Positions 1 through 9,757 are shown, counted from the stretch's first letter. The stretch: DNA of 64,000 nucleotides from Gluconobacter aidae (GCF_009547075.1 NZ_WIPH01000011.1:20384-84383), one strand, 5' to 3'. The notes: generated by a model from the letters alone, not told the origin. A program made the numbers and translations.

Positions 1-2
1 TG

Positions 3-770
3 GTCTGGCCGCAGGAGCGGGTAAAAGTCTGGTTGACGGATCTGCGCGGCGCAACGGATCTGGCGAGGGAAAATGCCCGTCTGCGGGACGAAAACCGTGC
101 CCTGCGGCACTGGTATGATGTTGCCGTGGCGCTCGCGGCGGAAAATGGCCGCCTCAAGAAAAGTCTGCACTGGATCCCCGAGACGGTGCCCCAGTATGTG
201 ACCGGTCGGGTGACGCGCGACGATGGCGGCCCCTATTCCCGCGCCGTTCTGCTGGACGTGGGCAGCGGGCATGATGTCCGGGTCGGGGATGTCGCGCTGG
301 ATGCCGCGGGGTTGCTGGGGCGTGTCACGGAGGTCGGGCCCCATACGGTCCGCGTCCTGATGATCAATGACGACGCGAGCCGCATTCCCGTTACGCTCGG
401 AAGCTCGCATGGCGATGCGATCATGGCCGGGGATGATACGGCATCGCCGCGCCTGATTTTCTATCCGCAGGACCATCATCCTGTTGAAGGCGAGCGCGTG
501 GAAACCCGCGGCCAGAGCACGATGCCGGCGGGGCTGCCTGTGGGCACGGTCCATTACAGTGCGCCCAACCGGCCGGTTGTGGTGCCGGATGCGGATCTGG
601 ACCGGCTGGATATCGTCCGCGTGTTCGATTACGGCGATGACGATTCGCAAGCCCCGGATGCCCCCGGACGCGTGCGCGTGAAGAAGCAGCCCCAGAACCC
701 TCTGACTGGTCCCCTGCCGTTCTCATGGCTGCCCAGCCTGTCGGACATGTCGGGACGGGGAGGGCAGTAA
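3..770 (+). CDS. mreC: Rod shape-determining protein MreC (5' end outside window)
   Basis: MreC is a periplasmic, membrane-anchored scaffold of the elongasome that links MreB/MreD to the lateral-wall synthases PBP2 and RodA. The frame is open through the window edge (first full codon at 3), so the cytoplasmic tail and membrane anchor are missing. The visible part begins with a charged helical stretch rich in Arg/Glu/Leu, the coiled coil expected after the membrane helix, followed by the beta-rich MreC core (segments like LLDVGSGHDVRVGDVAL and GLPVGTV). A TTG at 33 could be read as a start but lies inside the coiled coil and is not credible. It is followed 5 bp later by mreD and belongs to the mreC-mreD-mrdA-rodA operon; mreB is presumably just upstream. 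Confidence 0.93.
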   Translation, partial: VWPQERVKVWLTDLRGATDLARENARLRDENRALRHWYDVAVALAAENGRLKKSLHWIPETVPQYVTGRVTRDDGGPYSRAVLLDVGSGHDVRVGDVALDAAGLLGRVTEVGPHTVRVLMINDDASRIPVTLGSSHGDAIMAGDDTASPRLIFYPQDHHPVEGERVETRGQSTMPAGLPVGTVHYSAPNRPVVVPDADLDRLDIVRVFDYGDDDSQAPDAPGRVRVKKQPQNPLTGPLPFSWLPSLSDMSGRGGQ

Positions 771-775
771 GCGCC

Positions 776-1342
776 ATGGTCGCCGAAAACTCCACGCCGC
801 ATCTGCATTCCGCCGTCGAGCCGAAACAGACTTTCCGCCGTGCGCTCGACAGGGTGGCCCGAACGGCTATGCCCTCTCTGTTCATCGTGTTTTCCGCGAT
901 CCTGCTGTCCGCGCCGTTCGGGATCCCCGGACAGGCGCAGCTCCAGTTCGGGATCGCGATGTGTACGGTCTGGTTCTGGACCTTCAGCCGTCCGCGCTCC
1001 ATGCCGGCGCTGGCCGTTTTCCTGTGCGGACTGGTGGTGGAGATCTTCAGCTTCGGGCCGCCGGGAACCGTGCTGCTGTCCCTGCTGGTGATCTACGGTG
1101 TGGCGCATCACTGGCGTTATGGCCTGTCGCGTCTGGGCTTCATCGCGGGCTGGCTGATCTTCAGTGTTTTTGCCGCCCTTGCCTCCTTTTTCCAGTGGGC
1201 GCTCGTATGCCTGCATGCCCTGGCGCTCCTTTCTCCTGTACCCGGCCTCTTTCAGGCAGCGCTGACAATCGGTATCTATCCCAGTCTGACCGCGCTGTTT
1301 GTCTGGGGACGTCGCACATTTGCCAATCCCGATCAGGCCTGA
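776..1342 (+). CDS. mreD: Rod shape-determining protein MreD
   Basis: This is a small integral membrane protein of the elongasome, 188 residues when started at ATG 776. That start sits about 11 bp after a GGGAGG motif placed at the end of mreC; an earlier in-frame ATG at 725 would lie inside mreC and is less likely. After a polar N-terminus of about 35 residues come several hydrophobic segments (about five), as in MreD. Identity rests on topology, length and its place between mreC and the PBP2 gene, since MreD is poorly conserved in sequence. Confidence 0.88.
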   Translation: MVAENSTPHLHSAVEPKQTFRRALDRVARTAMPSLFIVFSAILLSAPFGIPGQAQLQFGIAMCTVWFWTFSRPRSMPALAVFLCGLVVEIFSFGPPGTVLLSLLVIYGVAHHWRYGLSRLGFIAGWLIFSVFAALASFFQWALVCLHALALLSPVPGLFQAALTIGIYPSLTALFVWGRRTFANPDQA

Positions 1343-1420
1343 CAGCGTCTTTCGTGTTCCGCACGCCCTGTGCCCGTGCGGAGAGCCGCTTTCTTTTCCG
1401 GATTCTGAATTCCTGCGCTG

Positions 1421-3424
1421 ATGTTTTTCCGAAACAACCCTTTCCGGCCGCGGATACGCCACAAGCACCAGGCTGAGCCCGTGCGATCGGGGCGTGGCGT
1501 CTTCACGCGCCGGGCGCTGCTGGTCATGGCGGTGCAGGCCGGGGTTCTGGGAGTGTTGGGGCGGAGGCTCTACACACTTCAGGTCGTGGACGGGGGGCAT
1601 CTGCGCCAGCTTGCCGAGCGTAACCGGACCAGCAAACGCCTGCTCGCTCCGGCGCGAGGCACAATCCATGACCGTTTCGGTGTGGCGCTGGCAGATAACA
1701 AGGTGAGCTGGCGCGCGCTTCTGATGCCGGAAGAAACGACCGATATTCCGGCCGTCATCGAGCGTTTTTCCCAGATTGTACCGTTGGACGAGCATGACCG
1801 CGCGCGTATCGAGCGTGATCTGCGCCACGTCCACAAATACGTCCCCGTCACGCTGCACGAATTCCTGTCCTGGGACGACATGGCGCGCATTGAACTCAAT
1901 GCGCCCTCGCTGCCGGGCGTATTGGTCGATGTCGGATCGACGCGGCTTTATCCGTTCAAGGACCTGACGGCCCATATTGTGGGCTATGTCGCCCCTCCCA
2001 ACGAAGAGGACGTGGCCCGGGACACGACGCTCTCGCTTCCGGGCATGCGCGTCGGACGTGCCGGGATCGAGCAGACGCAGGAGGCCGTGCTGCGCGGAGA
2101 GCCAGGCTCCGTTGAGATGGAAGTCAACGCGGTCGGTCGTGTCATTGGCGAGATCGATCGCGTGGAAGGCCAGCAGGGCGAGGATGTCCGCCTGACGCTG
2201 GATTCCGTGCTCCAGCAGCAGGTGCTCAACCGCCTTGAAGATCGTGTGGCCAGTGCGGTGGTCATGGACTGCCGCAATGGCGAGGTGATGGCGATGGTCA
2301 GCACACCGTCCTTCGATCCGTCGCTGTTTGACTCCGGTGTCAGCCACGCGCAGTGGAATGAATGGGCGAATGACCCGCGCACGCCGCTGGTGGACAAGGC
2401 CGTGTCCGGTCTTTATCCGCCCGGTTCGACCTTCAAGCCCGCCGTGGCCCTTGCAGCCCTGAAATCCGGTTCCGTTACGGCGCAGGACCGTTTCAACTGT
2501 CCGGGATATTACGATCTCGGCGGGGTGCGCTTTCATTGCTGGAACCGCTGGGGCCATGGCCTCATCAACATGCGCGAAGGTCTGAAATATTCCTGCGATG
2601 TCTATTTCTACGAAGTGGCCCGCCGCTGCGGCATGGACCCGATCCAGGCCGTGGGCAATGCGATGGGGCTGGGCGTCAAGCTGGGGATCGAACTGCCGCA
2701 TGTCCGCTCCGGTGTCATTCCTACGCCGGAATGGCGGCAGAAGCACGGTTTCCACTGGAACGGTGGCGACACGGTCAATGCCGGTATCGGGCAGGGCTTC
2801 GTGCAGGTCACGCCTCTGGAACTTGCGACCTATGCCTCCCGTATCGCATCGGGCCGAAACATTCAGCCGCATCTGAGGCGGCCGACCAGGGGCCAGCTTT
2901 CCGCCATGGCACCGGACGAAACGGTGCCAAAGGTCGATCTGTCACCGGCATTTCTGGATGTCGTGCGCGGCGGTATGTTTGCGGTCGTCAACGAACCGCA
3001 TGGCACCGCCCCCAAGGCACGTCTGGATCTGCCGGGCATCCAGATGGCCGGAAAGACAGGCTCGGCGCAGGTCCGGCGCGTGTCGCGGGCACTGCGTGAA
3101 TCCGGGCATTTCAATTCCATGAGCCTGCCGTGGGAATACCGTCCCCATGCGCTGTTCATCTGCTTTGCGCCATACGATAACCCGAAATATGCCGTCGCGG
3201 TGGTGGTGGAACATGGCAATGCAGGCGCGGACGAAGCCGCTCCGCTCGCCAAACTCATTATGACCGATACCCTGCTGCGCGATCCGGCCAGCGACGTCCG
3301 GCCTGCCGCTCCACAACCACCTGCGGAGACGCAAACGCCGTCCGTCCCTGTCGAAGCAAGCGCTTCCGCTCCCACGGATAGTCCCGTTGCAGACGATCAG
3401 TCGGAGCGGGGAGCGACGCAATGA
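1421..3424 (+). CDS. mrdA: Penicillin-binding protein 2 (elongasome transpeptidase)
   Basis: This is a class B penicillin-binding protein that cross-links peptidoglycan during side-wall elongation, paired with the glycosyltransferase RodA. The 667 residues show a cytoplasmic tail, one membrane helix (about 31-48), the PBP dimerisation domain, then the transpeptidase domain with the active-site motif S336-T-F-K339, the second motif S391-C-D393 (Asp instead of the commoner Asn) and K545-T-G547. The C-terminal 60 residues are rich in Pro, Ala and Ser and probably disordered. Its stop overlaps the start of rodA (ATGA), implying translational coupling. The ATG at 1421 lacks a strong ribosome binding site, but the N-terminus fits the family. 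Confidence 0.96.
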   Translation: MFFRNNPFRPRIRHKHQAEPVRSGRGVFTRRALLVMAVQAGVLGVLGRRLYTLQVVDGGHLRQLAERNRTSKRLLAPARGTIHDRFGVALADNKVSWRALLMPEETTDIPAVIERFSQIVPLDEHDRARIERDLRHVHKYVPVTLHEFLSWDDMARIELNAPSLPGVLVDVGSTRLYPFKDLTAHIVGYVAPPNEEDVARDTTLSLPGMRVGRAGIEQTQEAVLRGEPGSVEMEVNAVGRVIGEIDRVEGQQGEDVRLTLDSVLQQQVLNRLEDRVASAVVMDCRNGEVMAMVSTPSFDPSLFDSGVSHAQWNEWANDPRTPLVDKAVSGLYPPGSTFKPAVALAALKSGSVTAQDRFNCPGYYDLGGVRFHCWNRWGHGLINMREGLKYSCDVYFYEVARRCGMDPIQAVGNAMGLGVKLGIELPHVRSGVIPTPEWRQKHGFHWNGGDTVNAGIGQGFVQVTPLELATYASRIASGRNIQPHLRRPTRGQLSAMAPDETVPKVDLSPAFLDVVRGGMFAVVNEPHGTAPKARLDLPGIQMAGKTGSAQVRRVSRALRESGHFNSMSLPWEYRPHALFICFAPYDNPKYAVAVVVEHGNAGADEAAPLAKLIMTDTLLRDPASDVRPAAPQPPAETQTPSVPVEASASAPTDSPVADDQSERGATQ

Positions 3425-4608
3425 AACGCAACGGCCTGAACACGTTCGGCTTTCTCAAGTCCGACCGGCGGCTCCTGCGGGCCGAACCCGATTTCCGCCC
3501 GATGGCACGTCTGCTTCAGGTCAACTGGCTGTATGTCCTGCTGGTCTGTGTGCTGGCGGGTGTGGGCTATATCGCGCTCTATTCCGCGGGCGGTGGCTCG
3601 GCAAAGCCGTTTGCCGGGCCGCAGATGGTGCGGTTCGGCTTTGGGCTGGTGATGATGATCGCTGTTTCGCTCGTCAGTCCGCGTATTTTGCGCATGGCGT
3701 CGGTCCCGCTCTATCTGCTCTCGGTCACGCTCCTCGCCCTCGTGCTGCGGATGGGGCATGTGGGGAAGGGGGCTGAGCGCTGGATCAATCTGGCGGGCAT
3801 GCAGTTCCAGCCTTCCGAATTCGCCAAGATCGGCCTCGTCCTGATGCTGGCGACCTGGTTTCATCGCATTGGCAACGAGCGGATGGGCAATCCGCTGCGC
3901 CTGATCCCGCCCGCGCTCCTGACATTGCTGCCGGTTCTGCTGGTGCTCAAGGAGCCCAACCTCGGAACGGCCACCATCATCGGCCTCATCGGAGCGACGA
4001 TGTTCTTCGCGGCCGGGATGCGGCTGTGGCAGATCGCGCTGCTCGTGGCGCCGCTGCCGTTCATGGGAAAGTTCATCTACAGCCATCTGCACGACTACCA
4101 GAAGGCCCGGATCGACACCTTCCTGCACCCCGAACATGACCCGCTCGGTGCGGGCTACAACATCATCCAGTCCAAGATCGCGCTCGGATCAGGCGGTGTG
4201 TGGGGCGAGGGATACCTGCATGGCAGTCAGGGACAGCTGAATTTCCTGCCGGAAAAACAGACGGACTTCATCTTCACCATGATCGGGGAAGAATGGGGTT
4301 TTGTCGGCGGGATCGCCGTCATCACCCTGCTCGGAACGCTCGTCATGGGGGGGATGCTCATTGCGATCCGCAGCCGCAATCAGTTCGGGCGCCTGCTGGG
4401 TCTGGGCATTGCGATGGATTTCTTCCTGTACTGCGCCGTGAACCTGTCGATGGTCATGGGGGCGATCCCGGTCGGGGGGGTGCCGCTGCCGCTGATTTCC
4501 TATGGTGGTTCGGCCATGCTGACGATGATGTTCGGCTTCGGCCTGCTCATGTCCGCCTGGGTTCACCGAAACGAGCGTGATCCGGGTCAGGAAGACGATG
4601 AGGACTGA
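3421..4608 (+). CDS. rodA: RodA, SEDS-family peptidoglycan glycosyltransferase
   Basis: RodA polymerises lipid II into glycan strands in partnership with PBP2. The 395 residues carry about ten membrane segments and the SEDS signatures: the KGAERWINL loop followed by QPSEFAK, the LPEKQTDFIF motif containing the conserved catalytic Asp, EEWGFVGG, and the C-terminal GGVPLPLISYGGS. The start codon overlaps the mrdA stop (ATGA). The stop lies only 4 bp from the stop of the convergent dehydrogenase gene, and I see no intrinsic terminator in the gap. Confidence 0.96.
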   Translation: MKRNGLNTFGFLKSDRRLLRAEPDFRPMARLLQVNWLYVLLVCVLAGVGYIALYSAGGGSAKPFAGPQMVRFGFGLVMMIAVSLVSPRILRMASVPLYLLSVTLLALVLRMGHVGKGAERWINLAGMQFQPSEFAKIGLVLMLATWFHRIGNERMGNPLRLIPPALLTLLPVLLVLKEPNLGTATIIGLIGATMFFAAGMRLWQIALLVAPLPFMGKFIYSHLHDYQKARIDTFLHPEHDPLGAGYNIIQSKIALGSGGVWGEGYLHGSQGQLNFLPEKQTDFIFTMIGEEWGFVGGIAVITLLGTLVMGGMLIAIRSRNQFGRLLGLGIAMDFFLYCAVNLSMVMGAIPVGGVPLPLISYGGSAMLTMMFGFGLLMSAWVHRNERDPGQEDDED

Positions 4609-4612
4609 TCTT

Positions 4613-5653
4613 TCAGAGTTCAAGAAGAACCTTGGACGAGCTTTTCCGGTCCAGAGAAGCGTCAAAAGCGGCTTTATACTGAGTGAGTGGAAAGCTGTGG
4701 GTGACGAGACCATCCGCAATCCACGGATTATCCGCCAGGATCTTGAGCGCCTCCGCGAACTCTTCATCGAAGCGGAATGTTCCCCGGTAGTCGATTTCCC
4801 GTGCAATAATCTGTCCCAGGGGGGCGGGCACATCCCCTGGTGGAAAAATCCCTACCTGCACAAGGATCCCGCCTTTGCGCGTACGCGCGATGGCTGTGGG
4901 AAGGGCAGGAATGACACCTGTCGCTTCAAAGACGATGTCATATTCCGTGTCATGATTATCACGGGCCGTGTTGATGGTCGTGGTCGCACCCAGCTTGCGC
5001 GCAACATCCAGCGCAAAGTCCTGAAGATCGGTCGCGACGATTTCTGAAGCACCAGTCACTTTCAGTCCGGCGATGATCAGGGCGCCAATTGGGCCTGCGC
5101 CCTGGACCAGGATGCGTTTGTCTTTGACATCGCCAGCGCGGGTAATGGCATGCAGCGCCACGGAGAAAGGTTCGGCAAGGCTGGCGCGCTTGACGTCCAG
5201 ACCCGCTGGCAGCGGATAAAGCTGGGATGCTTCGACGACCATGTCCCGCCGAAAACCACCATTCGTATGGGGAAGAAACGCCGCGCTGCCAAAAAAGCGC
5301 ATGTTCTGGCAGAGATGTTTCGCGCCGCGTTCGCACTCAGGGCAGTGTCCACAGGGCCGGGCGGGATGAATGGCAACCGCATCCCCAATTCGGAAGCGCG
5401 TTTCGTCCGGGCCAACAGCTTCCACGATTCCGGAAATCTCGTGGCCCAGAATCATCGGCTCACGCAAAACGGAAGCCCCCGCGCCGCCATGCAGGAAATA
5501 ATGCATGTCTGATCCACAGATGCCGCCCCAGGCGGGGCGCACCAGAACCTGTCCCGCTTTGAGCGGCGGGACGGAAACAGCCTCAAGCCGCAGATCGCCC
5601 TTTTCATGAATCACCAGAGCTTCAGTCGTCTGAGGAGTGGACATGCCGACCAT
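4613..5653 (-). CDS. Zinc-dependent dehydrogenase, L-idonate 5-dehydrogenase-like
   Basis: This is a medium-chain dehydrogenase/reductase of 346 residues. The catalytic zinc site is visible as C46 in GGICGSD and H71-E72 in LGHE; the structural zinc site is C101, C104, C107 and C115; the dinucleotide-binding motif is GAGPIG at 185-190. The GGICGSDMHY and HGGAG segments resemble L-idonate 5-dehydrogenase (IdnD), which interconverts L-idonate and 5-keto-D-gluconate, but sorbitol, xylitol or other polyol dehydrogenases are possible and the substrate cannot be fixed from sequence. The ATG at 5653 follows an AGAGG motif by 7 bp; a second ATG lies 9 bp downstream. Such enzymes fit the oxidative sugar metabolism of acetic acid bacteria. 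It is a single-gene unit with about 195 bp upstream. Confidence 0.85.
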   Translation of the reverse strand: MVGMSTPQTTEALVIHEKGDLRLEAVSVPPLKAGQVLVRPAWGGICGSDMHYFLHGGAGASVLREPMILGHEISGIVEAVGPDETRFRIGDAVAIHPARPCGHCPECERGAKHLCQNMRFFGSAAFLPHTNGGFRRDMVVEASQLYPLPAGLDVKRASLAEPFSVALHAITRAGDVKDKRILVQGAGPIGALIIAGLKVTGASEIVATDLQDFALDVARKLGATTTINTARDNHDTEYDIVFEATGVIPALPTAIARTRKGGILVQVGIFPPGDVPAPLGQIIAREIDYRGTFRFDEEFAEALKILADNPWIADGLVTHSFPLTQYKAAFDASLDRKSSSKVLLEL

Positions 5654-5691
5654 GGCTGTGCCTCTTTCATCTGCGCAACGTAGGAAGAGAT

Positions 5692-5705
5692 GTTCAGATA
5701 TGAAC
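5692..5705. promoter_or_regulatory. Short palindrome upstream of the dehydrogenase
   Basis: GTTCA-GATA-TGAAC is a perfect 5-bp inverted repeat with a 4-bp centre, about 40 bp before the dehydrogenase start. Its size and position suit a repressor or activator half-site pair, but short palindromes occur by chance and no regulator gene is adjacent. Confidence 0.25.
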
Positions 5706-5805
5706 CATCTTGTGCGCTAAAGGCAGTCACGTTTGGGAGACATGGAGGGCTGATTTGGAGAGTATCCGCATCCGGTCCGCTGGGGGACGCGCTCTATTCC
5801 ATCGT

Positions 5806-5842
5806 GGGAAGCGTGGTGACGGACCCGGACCACCACGCTCCC
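5806..5842 (-). terminator. Hairpin just downstream of glyS
   Basis: A 12-bp stem with one bulged A (GGGA-A-GCGTGGTG paired with CACCACGC-TCCC, 12-nt loop) begins 6 bp after the glyS stop on the minus strand. No uridine tract follows, so it could be a Rho-assisted 3' end or an mRNA-stabilising structure between glyS and the dehydrogenase gene rather than a classic terminator. Confidence 0.45.
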
Positions 5843-5848
5843 ATCGTC

Positions 5849-7903
5849 TCAGCCCTCGATCTGGCCGAAATCGGCGATCAGGGATGTTGTCTCGCGGAAG
5901 CGGGACAGCAGTTTGAGGCGGTTGGCCCGCACTTCCGGCTCGGGCGCATTGACCGTCACCGCTTCGAAGAACCGGTCCAGCGTCGGGCGCAGGGCCGCAA
6001 TGGCCTGCATCGCATCAGTGAAACGCTCTTCTTTGAGAGCTGTTTCAATCGCGGGGACGGCCTGATCCAGACCCGTAGCGAGAGCGCGTTCCTCGTCCTG
6101 CGTATAGAGAGACGGATCGGGCGCGCCGGTATGCGGACCGTCCTTCTTGTCCTCGATGCGCAGGATGTTGGCGGCACGCTTGGCGGCGGCGAGCAGGTTG
6201 CGCCCGTCTTCCGTCTGGATCATCTCCGAGAGCGCCGAGGTCCGGGCCAGAAGTCGCACCAGATCGCCATCGAGACTACCGGCCAGCGTTGCGGCCAGCA
6301 CGTCATGCCGTTCGCCCTCGCTGCGAAGCTGCACGCGCAGACGCTCGGCAATGAAGTCCGGCAGCTTGGCCAGTTCGCCACCCGTCCTGCCATTGGCGGC
6401 CTGTGCGAACAGTTCCGTCAGGTCCAGACGCAGCCCGTTGTCACGGATCGTGCGGATGATGCCGAGTGCTGCACGGCGCAGCGCATACGGATCGCCCGAA
6501 CCACTCGGCAGTTCACCGATGGCAAAGAAGCCGGCCAGCAGGTCCAGCCGGTCCGCAAGAGCCACAGCGACCGAAACCGGCGCTTTGGCCGTCTCATCGG
6601 ACTGGCCGCGTGGCAGGTAATGCTCGGCCACGGCACGGGACACGGCCTCGTCCTCGCCATCATGCGCGGCGTAATAGCCGCCCATGACGCCCTGAAGCTC
6701 GGGGAACTCGCCGACCATCCCGGTCGTCAGATCCGCCTTGGCCAGCAGACCCGCGCGTTCGGCCTGGGCGATCTGCGCGCCATCAAGCCCCATGGCCTGC
6801 GCTACGGTGCCCGCAAGCTTCGAGATCCGCTCGGCGCGTTCAGCCTGTGTGCCGAGTCTGGCATGGAACGTCACGGCCGCAAGAGCCGGAACCCGGTCGG
6901 CCAGTTTCGTCTTGCGGTCCAGATCCCAGAAATGCCGCGCATCGGCAAAACGGGCGCGAAGCACGCGCTCATTGCCCGCCGTGGTCAGCTTGCCGCCGTC
7001 CTTGAACGGCAGATTGCCGACGAATGCGAAGTACGGCGCGGCTTTGCCGTCCGGATTGCGCAGGGCGAAATAGCGCTGGTTGATCCGCATGGAGACCTGC
7101 ATCACTTCCGCAGGCAGATCCATGAACGCCGCGTCGATTTTACCCAGCAGCGGCACCGGATATTCGACCAGCCCGCAGACTTCATCGACCAGCCCGTCAT
7201 CCTGCACGACCGTAATGCCATGCTGGTCTGCCAGGCGCGCCACGCCGGTGCGCACCATGTCGCGGCGGCTGTCCATGTCCACGATGACCGAGCGCGTTTC
7301 AAGCTCGTCCTGCCACTGCGAGGCGGACAGGATCTCGAACGCGCCGGGTGCAAGGAAGCGATGGCCTTCGGAGAGGTTGGACGCCTTCAGACCATGCGCG
7401 TCATCTCCGTCACGGGCGAGGGCGAACGGTACGACATGCCCGTCCAGCAGGCACGCGATCCGGCGCAGTGGACGAACCCAGGTGAAGTTCGATCCCGCAC
7501 CCCAGCGCATGGATTTCGGCCAGGGGAACTTCCATAGCAGATCCGGCACGGCCTCGGATACGCGGCTTTCCGCGCTCACCGGATCGAGCGACTTGTTCAG
7601 AACCCAGAAGCCGTTTTCCAGCGTCAGATCCGTCGGTGTGACGCCATGCTTGCGGGTGAAGCCTTCCAGCGCTTTTTCCGGCGCACCTTCGCGCGGGCCA
7701 CGTTCGGATACGCTGCGGGCCGGGATTTCGGCATCGACGGTCAGAACCGCAGCAATGCGACGGGCGCCGAAGAACGTGCGCAGATCGCGCGGGTTCAGGC
7801 CATCCAGCGCCTTCGTCAGCAGCGAACCCAGATCATCGGCCGCGCGGGCCTGCATGCCGGAGGGGATTTCCTCGCTGAACAGTTCGATAAAGAGTTCAGC
7901 CAT
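5849..7903 (-). CDS. glyS: Glycyl-tRNA synthetase beta subunit
   Basis: This is the beta chain of the alpha2-beta2 bacterial glycyl-tRNA synthetase; it binds tRNA-Gly, while the alpha chain carries the class II catalytic core. The 684 residues begin with [18 protein letters not shown], the diagnostic N-terminus of the family, starting at ATG 7903 behind a GGAGGAG ribosome binding site located in the end of glyQ. A 17-residue longer reading would place the start deep inside glyQ and was not chosen. Length and the Ala/Leu-rich helical C-terminus (anticodon-binding DALR-like region) fit the family. It overlaps glyQ by 8 bp, so the two subunits are translationally coupled. Confidence 0.96.
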   Translation of the reverse strand: MAELFIELFSEEIPSGMQARAADDLGSLLTKALDGLNPRDLRTFFGARRIAAVLTVDAEIPARSVSERGPREGAPEKALEGFTRKHGVTPTDLTLENGFWVLNKSLDPVSAESRVSEAVPDLLWKFPWPKSMRWGAGSNFTWVRPLRRIACLLDGHVVPFALARDGDDAHGLKASNLSEGHRFLAPGAFEILSASQWQDELETRSVIVDMDSRRDMVRTGVARLADQHGITVVQDDGLVDEVCGLVEYPVPLLGKIDAAFMDLPAEVMQVSMRINQRYFALRNPDGKAAPYFAFVGNLPFKDGGKLTTAGNERVLRARFADARHFWDLDRKTKLADRVPALAAVTFHARLGTQAERAERISKLAGTVAQAMGLDGAQIAQAERAGLLAKADLTTGMVGEFPELQGVMGGYYAAHDGEDEAVSRAVAEHYLPRGQSDETAKAPVSVAVALADRLDLLAGFFAIGELPSGSGDPYALRRAALGIIRTIRDNGLRLDLTELFAQAANGRTGGELAKLPDFIAERLRVQLRSEGERHDVLAATLAGSLDGDLVRLLARTSALSEMIQTEDGRNLLAAAKRAANILRIEDKKDGPHTGAPDPSLYTQDEERALATGLDQAVPAIETALKEERFTDAMQAIAALRPTLDRFFEAVTVNAPEPEVRANRLKLLSRFRETTSLIADFGQIEG

Positions 7904-8774
7904 GGGACGTCTCCTCCTCACCGGCGAGCCAGGCGTCGCAGGCGGCTTTGGCAAGCGCTCGGACGCGCCCGATATAGGAGGCGCGCTCGGACACGGAAAT
8001 CACGCCCCGCGCATCGAGCAGATTGAACAGATGCGAGGCCTTGAGGCACTGGTCATAGGCGGGCTGGGCGACGCCCGCCTCGGCCAGACGCAGGGACTCA
8101 CGCTCGGCATCGTTGAAATGGGTCAGCAGCATCTGCGTGTCGGCGAGTTCGAAATTATGGCGCGAATAGTCCTGCTCGGCACGCAGGAACACGTCGCCAT
8201 AGCTCAGGCCGTGGCCGTTGAAATCGAGGTCGTAGACGTTCTCGACGCCCTGCACATACATCGCCAGACGCTCAAGCCCGTAGGTCAGCTCCGTCGACGG
8301 CATGACGGTCGGAATGCCGCCAACCTGCTGGAAATAGGTGAACTGCGAGACTTCCATCCCGTCACACCAGACTTCCCAGCCCAGTCCCCAGGCGCCGATG
8401 GTCGGATTTTCCCAGTCATCTTCGACGAATCGGATATCGTGCAGTTCGGGGTCGATCCCGATGGCGCGATAGCTGTCGAGCAGAAGCTGCTGGCTGTCTT
8501 CCGGTGTTGGCTTGAGCAGCACCTGATACTGGTAATAGTGCTGAAGACGGTTCGGGTTCTCGCCATAGCGGCCATCAGACGGACGGCGGCAGGGCTGCAC
8601 ATAGGCGGCGGCCCACGGCTTGGGACCGAGCGCGCGAAGCGTGGTGTGAGGGGAGAGCGTGCCTGCTCCGAGTTCGGTATCGTAGGGCTGCAAAATGGCG
8701 CAGCCCTTCTCGGACCAGAATTGATGAAGGCGCAGGATCAGGTCCTGAAAGCAGAGCGGCCGGGTCGCAGACAA
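7896..8774 (-). CDS. glyQ: Glycyl-tRNA synthetase alpha subunit
   Basis: This is the catalytic alpha chain of heterotetrameric glycyl-tRNA synthetase, 292 residues. Recognisable segments are SFQDLI-like [12 protein letters not shown] at the N-terminus, [35 protein letters not shown] (read in two parts) and [19 protein letters not shown], all typical of GlyQ. The start is a TTG at 8774, preceded by GGAG at 9 bp; no ATG gives a family-like N-terminus. It overlaps glyS and is divergent from the DUF2076 gene. Confidence 0.96.
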   Translation of the reverse strand: MSATRPLCFQDLILRLHQFWSEKGCAILQPYDTELGAGTLSPHTTLRALGPKPWAAAYVQPCRRPSDGRYGENPNRLQHYYQYQVLLKPTPEDSQQLLLDSYRAIGIDPELHDIRFVEDDWENPTIGAWGLGWEVWCDGMEVSQFTYFQQVGGIPTVMPSTELTYGLERLAMYVQGVENVYDLDFNGHGLSYGDVFLRAEQDYSRHNFELADTQMLLTHFNDAERESLRLAEAGVAQPAYDQCLKASHLFNLLDARGVISVSERASYIGRVRALAKAACDAWLAGEEETSHG

Positions 8775-8857
8775 TTCGATAGGCTCCGGTTGGCAGAAAT
8801 CTGGCGCACCTTACAGGCACAGGCCCTCAACCGGAAGGGAGCGTCCTTTCGCCGATC

Positions 8858-8886
8858 TTGTAGACTGGGCGCGGGTGCATCATATG
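8858..8886 (+). promoter_or_regulatory. Candidate sigma-70-type promoter for the DUF2076 gene
   Basis: TTGTAG at 8858-8863 and CATATG at 8881-8886 are separated by exactly 17 bp, a good alphaproteobacterial housekeeping promoter. It would start transcription near 8893, about 35 nt before the chosen ATG. The same TTGTnG-17-nATATG pattern occurs before ompA in this window. Confidence 0.5.
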
Positions 8887-8927
8887 ATTGACGCTCTGCA
8901 ATTTCTTCATCTGGAAGGATGATGACG

Positions 8928-9692
8928 ATGAACAACGAAGAACGCGATCTGATCGCCCGTTTCGTCGCCCGTGTCGGGGGAGGGCCGCAGGTCACGGGGC
9001 CTGGACAGCCACCGGCCGCGCCCCTGCCGCCGATCGACCCTGAAGCCGACCGCTTCATTGCCGACAACTTCCAGAAATATCCGGAAGCCCGCTATCGCAT
9101 CACCCAGATGGCCGTGGTGCAGGAAGCGGCGCTTGCACAGGCGCAGAACCGTATCCGCCAGCTTGAGTTCCAGCTTCAGCAGGCCCAGCAGCAGCTTGCG
9201 CAGGTGCAGCAGTCGGGCGGTTCCAGGCCCGGGCTGTTCGGTGGTCTGTTCGGTGGCGGCAACCGTCCGCAGCAGTCGGCACCGCCGCCGGGCTGGGGTT
9301 CGCAGGCCACTCCGCCGCCGAACTTCATGCCGCAGCAGCAATATGCCTATCCGCCGGGCTATCAGCCGGGTATGTTCCAGCGCGGTGGTTCGGGCTTCCT
9401 TGGCTCGGCCCTGACGACAGCCGCGGGTGTGGCTGGCGGTATGATGGCCGCCAATGCGCTCGAAGGTCTGTTCTCCGATCATCATGGTGGTGGCGACGCT
9501 GCCGGTGGCTGGGGCGCGGGTGGTGACACCATCATCAACAACTATGGCGGTGATGCCTCGGCCTCCGATCCTTTCGGCGGCGCCGGGACCGATGCCGGCA
9601 GCTTCTCCGATTCCGACTTTGGCGGCGGTGATGCTGGCGGTGGCGGAGATTTCGGTGGCGGTGACGGCGGCGGCTTCGACGACATGTTCTGA
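8928..9692 (+). CDS. DUF2076 family protein
   Basis: The function is unknown. The N-terminus NNEERDLIARFVARV and the segment DRFIADNFQKYPEARYRITQMAVVQEAAL match the DUF2076 family of proteobacterial proteins. A Gln-rich coiled-coil stretch (about 70-95) follows, then a Pro/Gln/Gly-rich linker, a small hydrophobic Gly/Ala patch (SALTTAAGVAGGMMAANALEG) and a very Gly/Asp-rich C-terminus ending GGFDDMF. There is no signal peptide. Of three clustered in-frame ATGs (8919, 8922, 8928), only 8928 has suitable spacing (9 bp) from GGAAGG. It is monocistronic, with its own promoter candidate and terminator. DUF2076 genes are often linked to envelope or stress responses, but nothing here shows that. Confidence 0.85.
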   Translation: MNNEERDLIARFVARVGGGPQVTGPGQPPAAPLPPIDPEADRFIADNFQKYPEARYRITQMAVVQEAALAQAQNRIRQLEFQLQQAQQQLAQVQQSGGSRPGLFGGLFGGGNRPQQSAPPPGWGSQATPPPNFMPQQQYAYPPGYQPGMFQRGGSGFLGSALTTAAGVAGGMMAANALEGLFSDHHGGGDAAGGWGAGGDTIINNYGGDASASDPFGGAGTDAGSFSDSDFGGGDAGGGGDFGGGDGGGFDDMF

Positions 9693-9724
9693 GGCTGCCC
9701 CTCTCAGGCAGGCATCATTCAAAG

Positions 9725-9757
9725 CCCGTCCGGACCGCGTGTCCGGGCGGGTTTTTT
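9725..9757 (+). terminator. Rho-independent terminator after the DUF2076 gene
   Basis: An 11-bp stem (CCCGTCCGGAC / GTCCGGGCGGG with one T-G wobble) closes a 5-nt loop and is followed by TTTTTT. Confidence 0.85.

Noticed and set aside
629..2872. A 747-codon open frame antisense to mreD and mrdA
   Set aside because: It mirrors the codon positions of the well-supported mrd genes, has no recognisable domain, and is rich in His/Arg/Gln as expected for an antisense shadow in G+C-rich DNA.
9590..9692. Gly/Asp repeats at the end of the DUF2076 gene considered as a DNA repeat array or calcium-binding repeat
   Set aside because: The repeats are irregular at both DNA and protein level and do not fit the GGxGxD nonapeptide pattern.
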